Origin: Phorcus lineatus
Taxonomy: Eukaryota; Mollusca; Gastropoda; Trochida; Trochidae
Assembly: GCA_921293015.1 (NCBI GenBank)
Contig: OV121098.1
Coordinates: 13,491,016 to 13,555,015 of the forward strand
Length of the DNA: 64,000 nt
Direction of reading: 5' to 3'
The notes beneath the pieces are model-generated. The model ran no database searches, was not told the origin of the DNA, and saw nothing but the letters and a program-made list of their open reading frames with translations. The position numbers and the translations under genes were made by a program. Shown piece after piece: positions 61,301-64,000 of this stretch (positions are counted from its first letter, which is position 1; each line of letters begins with the position of its first letter).

Positions 61301-64000
61301 AACGGCATATTTCACCACTGGATATATGATACTGAATATTTTCCCTGAGGATGTCGAACACATCAGAGTCAAATATCAGTGACCAGTCAACTTCATTACA
61401 CTATTATTACATTGTTTATGACCACTTGTTAACGTAAATCTAGTGAATATTCCAAGACCCACAAGTAAAGGTCATAAACCTAAATGGGGTTTTATATGGT
61501 TTTAATGTCTTCTCCCTATCTCCATTCAAAAAGTTGTTTACTCTGCAATCAGGTCATTGGTGGATTAAAACTTAAGTATAAAAGCAAGGTTTATTCCAAA
61601 GGATTTGTATGGGATAAATCCTTGCATCTTAATATTGCCAGACTGAATTAAAATTTCAACAATGCTGTTTTGAAAAAATATCTAGGAAAACGGTCAACTC
61701 ACCTGAGATCAGCGTTCTTCATGACAATGTCCAACTCGAATTTGTCATGTCGAAGAAGTCTGAGCTCGGCATCAAAGTTCTTCAGCAGTTGGTCAATCTT
61801 CCTCAGGATGTCGTCCTGTTCGTACTCCAGTCTGTGGAGATAAACATTCACCATGCCTAGTGATGGAACTTATATCTTTAATTAAACTTAAAGAGCCACT
61901 CCATGATTTTCATAAAAAATTATTTACCTTTGATAAGAACCTAAATGTCATATGTGGTGATATAACATCAAAACATCTTAACTTTTCATGTCAAAAAGAC
62001 ATATATGACAAATACTGGTTTTCCATGAAAATCTAAAAACAGCCTTATAAATGCACAGAGGTGTAGATATCACGTCCAATATACATGGATACTAGTTATA
62101 TAACCTAACAAACACTATCAACTCCTAAATGCCCTCCTGGCTGTTTTATGTAAGTCTCCAAAATAACATTTGACTATTTGACGCGCGCCACTGTACAGTT
62201 TTCGATCATAATTGCGATGTTCTACATTCCTATTGTCACTTTATAAAACAAATTAGTTTTAAAATGTTTCTAGCTAGAAATCCATGAGTAGAACTTCACT
62301 AAATTTCAATACAGAGTGTACAAAACCTTACTTTATGCAGGAAAATTCAAAATAATGCTCCACGAAGCAATCATAGACAATTGATAAATTGCAACCAAAA
62401 GTGTCTTGCTTTTTTGAGCAAAGGTTTACCGAATGATAACTGTGTATACTTTGTTGAAATGTGCGTACCTAATCTCCTCTGTCTTTCTAATCTGTATTTC
62501 AAGTGGAGACAACTCTTCCTCGGAGGGTGACATCTTCACCTCCTCCGGGCTTGTGTCAGTCTTTGCAGCAGTGGACACTGATGACTGTTTGATGTTTGGG
62601 GGAGGAGACGTCCCAGATGCGGAAGGGGCGGTCTGTTGTCAGAAATATGTATGGATTAGCAAAGGCTTAATTTGAAGGGTAGATATACATATTAGGACTT
62701 TAGTGTGAAAATAGAAATGGGTTGCTGAAAGAAAAATGTCAGTGGAGGTTACGCTTGATTGGTAATCAAGCACAGCATCTGGTAAACGACGCCAGAAGTG
62801 AGGTAAGCATCCTGCTACATCAGCGTATTTGAATTCAATGAGCTACTTACAAATATCTGATCTCTTTCGGGTCAAAAACCGTGTAAAGCTTCTTGTATAA
62901 CCAGCAAATGAAATAACTTGCATCTGGCACAAGCCCAGATGAGAAGTCCCTTTAATTTGAATTTTTTACAGCATCTTGCATAATGACATTTCACTGCCTG
63001 AAAATATAACAGGTGGACATAGCCATAAACAGTCATAGCATTTGACCCGAAAGATATTTTTGAAAGAAAAAAGCATATTGTGAAGTAGCTCAACAGGATT
63101 TAAATACACTAATATAGCAGGATGTCAATAAAGCAGAAAACCTTTAATGACACCCAGCCTATGTCTCAGGCAAACCCAGCACATAATGGCTGACAAAAAT
63201 CTTCATTGCAACAATTACACAACTTTTTCATTTCACAACATTAATCTTTGAATAACATATCCAATTAATTTTCATAACATAAAACATGATTTATTGAATA
63301 CAACGCAATTACTTGTTAGAGAAATTTTCAATTTATTTCAAAATGTTTGAAAATACTTAAATAATCTATATGAATGTTTTTTTAAGATACTCACAGGTAT
63401 GATGACTACTTCCTGTATGTAAGCCAATAGACTTATTTCAACTTGAGCCAAATCCGGCGTATGTCAATCGTATGTCCAGAGTAAGCTTGGACACTGTGCC
63501 CAATAGGTGAGGTGAGTTGGTGTTTAACGCCGCTTTCAAGATTATTTCACTTATATCGCAGCTGCTAGTATTATTGCAGGGAGAAAGCCCGCATACCATT
63601 GTGGCTATGGAATGCGGTGAAACCTGCGAGCATCGGCTGGAACTAGCGAACCATGGGTGGTACTTCGCTGAATTTCAGTGTAGCATTGCACCCAAACCTG
63701 ACTGCGTGTAGAACAGTTCTCTACTACAGACAAAGTTGCCGAGCCCCTGGCGGGATTCGAACCACGGACCTCCTGATCCGAAGCCAAACGCGCTAACCAC
63801 TGCGCTATCCCGCCCCCTGTGCCCAATAAATGAACTATCATTAGACTATAACCAACCTTCTGCTCGCCTCCTCCACCTCCGAATCCCCCGAATCCTCCTC
63901 CAAAACCAGATCCTCCCGCTTTCACCTTCTGTTCGGCTGCTTTCTGCACCGCCATTTGCTTCTTGAACTGCATCAGTATCTCTCGTGTGTACTCCAACTT
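55179..64000 (-). CDS. CFAP44: Cilia- and flagella-associated protein 44, C-terminal 598 residues (5' part off window)
   Basis: Minus-strand exons: 64000-63857, 62632-62469, 61831-61703, 60822-60708, 60602-60416, 59434-59313, 58719-58543, 57939-57743, 57268-57043, 56393-56259, 55379-55179. All joins are GT-AG and in frame. Diagnostic CFAP44 segments: the LGDNNKFADYLTKVFKKKIK block before an Asp/Glu/Ser tract, CPQGCDQ, LREKRLDIEEGLTEEKK, the NELDVVVTLKLNQIQYM stretch, SKFGRIVDLEKLETVTVN, and the end ALKEEIMLLSRKGGHILPP. The rest is coiled coil. CFAP44 with CFAP43 forms the tether/tether-head that holds inner dynein arm I1/f motors in motile cilia and sperm flagella. The N-terminal WD40 repeats lie beyond 64000. 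Confidence 0.93.
55556..55640. repeat. 25-bp direct repeat, about 3.4 copies
   Basis: Unit 'atgacatcacaatactatga' + 'acatg', exact in three copies, in the last CFAP44 intron. Confidence 0.95.
56259..56393 (-). CDS. CFAP44: CFAP44 exon (coiled coil)
   Basis: Acceptor TTTTTTCAG, donor GTACGT. 45 codons: KKIAEKRNRITFLIRDNTNR, LEQLNMLMVEKKDLETSLNS. Confidence 0.92.
56640..57000. repeat. 21-bp minisatellite, about 16 copies, in a CFAP44 intron
   Basis: Unit 'taacaataccaggccttctc' + 'c', with variants such as 'attagtaggccttttcc'. It lies 43 bp from the donor of the preceding exon. Open frames here are by-products of the period. Confidence 0.93.
57043..57268 (-). CDS. CFAP44: CFAP44 exon (SKFGRIVDLEKLETVTVN)
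   Basis: Acceptor CTTCCAG, donor GTGAGT. 75 codons of coiled coil containing the well conserved NEMMVSKFGRIVDLEKLETV and ending ELSELD. Confidence 0.94.
57743..57939 (-). CDS. CFAP44: CFAP44 exon (NELDVVVTLKLNQIQYM)
   Basis: Acceptor TTTTACAG, donor GTGAGT. LEKQQKLNELDVVVTLKLNQ, DLSQTLVFESNGVVRLQQRI, then coiled coil to KRHM. Confidence 0.94.
57976..58239 (-). mobile_element. tRNA-derived SINE, family 2 copy c, with 12-bp target duplication
   Basis: Same direction as CFAP44, lacking about a dozen bases of the head and some of the body. Perfect duplication 'aaaaaactggag' at 57964-57975 and 58240-58251. It ends 36 bp upstream of the next CFAP44 exon. Confidence 0.92.
58543..58719 (-). CDS. 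CFAP44: CFAP44 exon (LREKRLDIEEGLTEEKK)
   Basis: Acceptor AATACAG, donor GTACAG. 59 codons: TLYDNTCQLREKRLDIEEGL then coiled coil to NAQNDLEAFQ. Confidence 0.94.
58830..59293. repeat. Tandem repeat, about 122-bp unit, nearly 4 copies, inside a CFAP44 intron
   Basis: Units share 'caaattcttgattaaaattg', 'aaaggaaatttggaaaaa', 'cagaaaggtcccaaacat' and 'aactacttcccttaaagg'. On the minus strand each unit carries a pyrimidine tract, an AAG acceptor and a short frame similar to the start of the next CFAP44 exon. Confidence 0.85.
58835..58876 (-). CDS. CFAP44: Candidate CFAP44 micro-exon, 14 codons (optional)
   Basis: Pyrimidine tract TTCTGTTTTTCAATTTTAAT, acceptor CAAG, then 42 nt encoding NLHDDVSNLRDDEK, then GTACAA. 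Both ends are phase 0, so inclusion between CPQGCDQ and TLYDNTCQLREK keeps frame. The peptide resembles the start of the following exon (TLYDNTCQLREKR). The three sister units at higher coordinates have similar starts, but at least two of them run into stops. Without it the family sequence joins directly, so it may be an alternative exon or a silent duplicate. Confidence 0.35.
59313..59434 (-). CDS. CFAP44: CFAP44 exon (Asp/Glu/Ser tract, CPQGCDQ)
   Basis: Acceptor TCTTCAG, donor GTGGGC. 27 residues almost wholly Asp, Glu and Ser (SDDDSDEDSDDESDWEESDE...), then YDLDVCPQGCDQ. The acidic tract plus the two-Cys motif is a hallmark of CFAP44. Confidence 0.92.
60416..60602 (-). CDS. CFAP44: CFAP44 exon (NNKFADYLTKVFKKK block)
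   Basis: Acceptor CTTGCAG, donor GTAGGA. ILEVQGKMEAKKKDIEKLQE, then FVASLGDNNKFADYLTKVFK and a Lys-rich run into TTEGEG. This block is among the best conserved of the family. Confidence 0.93.
60708..60822 (-). CDS. CFAP44: CFAP44 exon (coiled coil)
   Basis: Acceptor TCTGCAG, donor GTGGGG (weak). Encodes QVTLFEELVLLKEFEKREDV, LAAKVTSKQQEKLDMQNK. Confidence 0.9.
61038..61258. mobile_element. Inverted-repeat element, 221 bp
   Basis: Ends CCTCCTGGATTCTG and its complement CAGAATC-CAGGAGG enclose inner inverted pieces ('ctgcaattc', 'gcagaatttggtaaaattgg'). A diverged half copy lies at 48897-48990 in the opposite direction. Confidence 0.6.
61703..61831 (-). CDS. CFAP44: CFAP44 exon (coiled coil)
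   Basis: Acceptor TCCACAG, donor GTGAGT. Encodes LEYEQDDILRKIDQLLKNFD and AELRLLRHDKFELDIVMKNA, typical CFAP44 coiled coil. Confidence 0.92.
61888..62260. mobile_element. TTAA-type miniature element, family A copy 4 (right end lost)
   Basis: Left end 'ttaaagagccactccatgat' and the family's inner landmarks ('cttttcatgtcaaaaagaca', 'tttgacgcgcgccact') are present. The right terminal repeat is missing. In a CFAP44 intron. Confidence 0.8.
62469..62632 (-). CDS. CFAP44: CFAP44 exon (Ser/Pro linker then EIQIRKTEEIR)
   Basis: Acceptor GACAACAG, donor GTACGC. A Ser/Pro/Thr-rich linker leads to EEELSPLEIQIRKTEEIR, the start of the coiled-coil half. Confidence 0.9.
62808..63124. mobile_element. Inverted-repeat element, family F copy 2
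   Basis: Ends 'catcctgctacatcagcgta' and 'aatacactaatatagcagga' + 'tg', with longer imperfect arms ('tgagctactt' / 'aagtagctca', 'tcgggtcaaa' / 'tttgacccga'). 317 bp. No clear target duplication. In the CFAP44 intron before exon 62632-62469. Confidence 0.75.
63506..63816 (-). mobile_element. tRNA-derived SINE, family 2 copy d, with 12-bp target duplication
   Basis: Full-length copy in the same direction as CFAP44. Head at 63816 (GGGGCGGGATAGCGCAGTGG), tail at 63506. Perfect duplication 'ctgtgcccaata' at 63494-63505 and 63817-63828. Intact ends make it a recent insertion. Confidence 0.93.
63857..64000 (-). CDS. CFAP44: CFAP44 exon (edge of window), Gly-rich
   Basis: Visible residues: KLEYTREILMQFKKQMAVQK, then a run of Gly/Phe (GGSGFGGGFGGFGGGGG) and EQK. 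Donor GTTGGT. The Gly/Phe-rich linker is low complexity. A SINE lies 28 bp past the donor. The exon's 5' end is outside the window. Confidence 0.85.

Noticed and set aside
63605..63855. CFAP44 exon extended into the downstream open frame
   Set aside because: The extension is the intron start plus a SINE with target duplication; the GT donor after EQK fits the next exon in frame.
1..64000. CRISPR array, operon or bacterial-type system
   Set aside because: The short repeats are eukaryotic minisatellites without spacers. Genes are intron-split and no bacterial gene arrangement is present.

Overview
This window looks like animal nuclear DNA, most likely from a mollusc or another lophotrochozoan. 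It is AT-rich, its genes are split by GT-AG introns, it holds tRNA- and 5S-derived SINEs, LINE pieces, Tc1-type and miniature DNA transposons and many minisatellites, and it encodes the axonemal protein CFAP44. The mollusc call is an inference: one SINE family ends in a 'ggcgttaaac' + 'caactcacc' type tail that is familiar from mollusc genomes. All exons were read by eye from splice signals and frame continuity, with no transcript support.

Layout. 1-1450: 3' end of a non-LTR retrotransposon. 5.1-11.6 kb, minus: a secreted or membrane immunoglobulin-domain gene of which three exons can be seen (signal peptide exon, one full Ig domain, one half Ig domain). Its first intron holds two miniature elements, a tRNA-like relic and a decayed Tc1 (DD34E) transposon. 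12.5-29.6 kb: a repeat-rich stretch with tandem arrays, fold-back elements, a SINE whose head has expanded into a minisatellite, a broken GPCR-like gene, an 84-bp minisatellite that stays open in several frames, and a CR1/L2-like LINE.

30.9-47.9 kb, plus: a gene I cannot name. Thirteen coding exons join in frame to exactly 1800 nt (599 residues plus stop). Its N-terminal half is basic, then Pro/Tyr-rich and disordered; its C-terminal half is acidic and helical. 51.7-54.2 kb: a long inverted repeat of about 570-bp arms lying between two convergent genes. 55.2-64.0 kb, minus: the last eleven exons (598 residues) of CFAP44, which continues beyond the right edge.

Mobile DNA and genes interact closely here. 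Several transposons sit only 16-40 bp from splice sites in both large genes. One SINE family shares its 3' end with the LINE at 26.3 kb, which points to that LINE type as its mobilising partner. No single wholly new system is evident. The strongest leads are the unnamed 599-residue gene, the tandem duplication of a CFAP44 exon start inside its own intron, the long inverted repeat between convergent genes, and the clustering of insertions next to splice sites.
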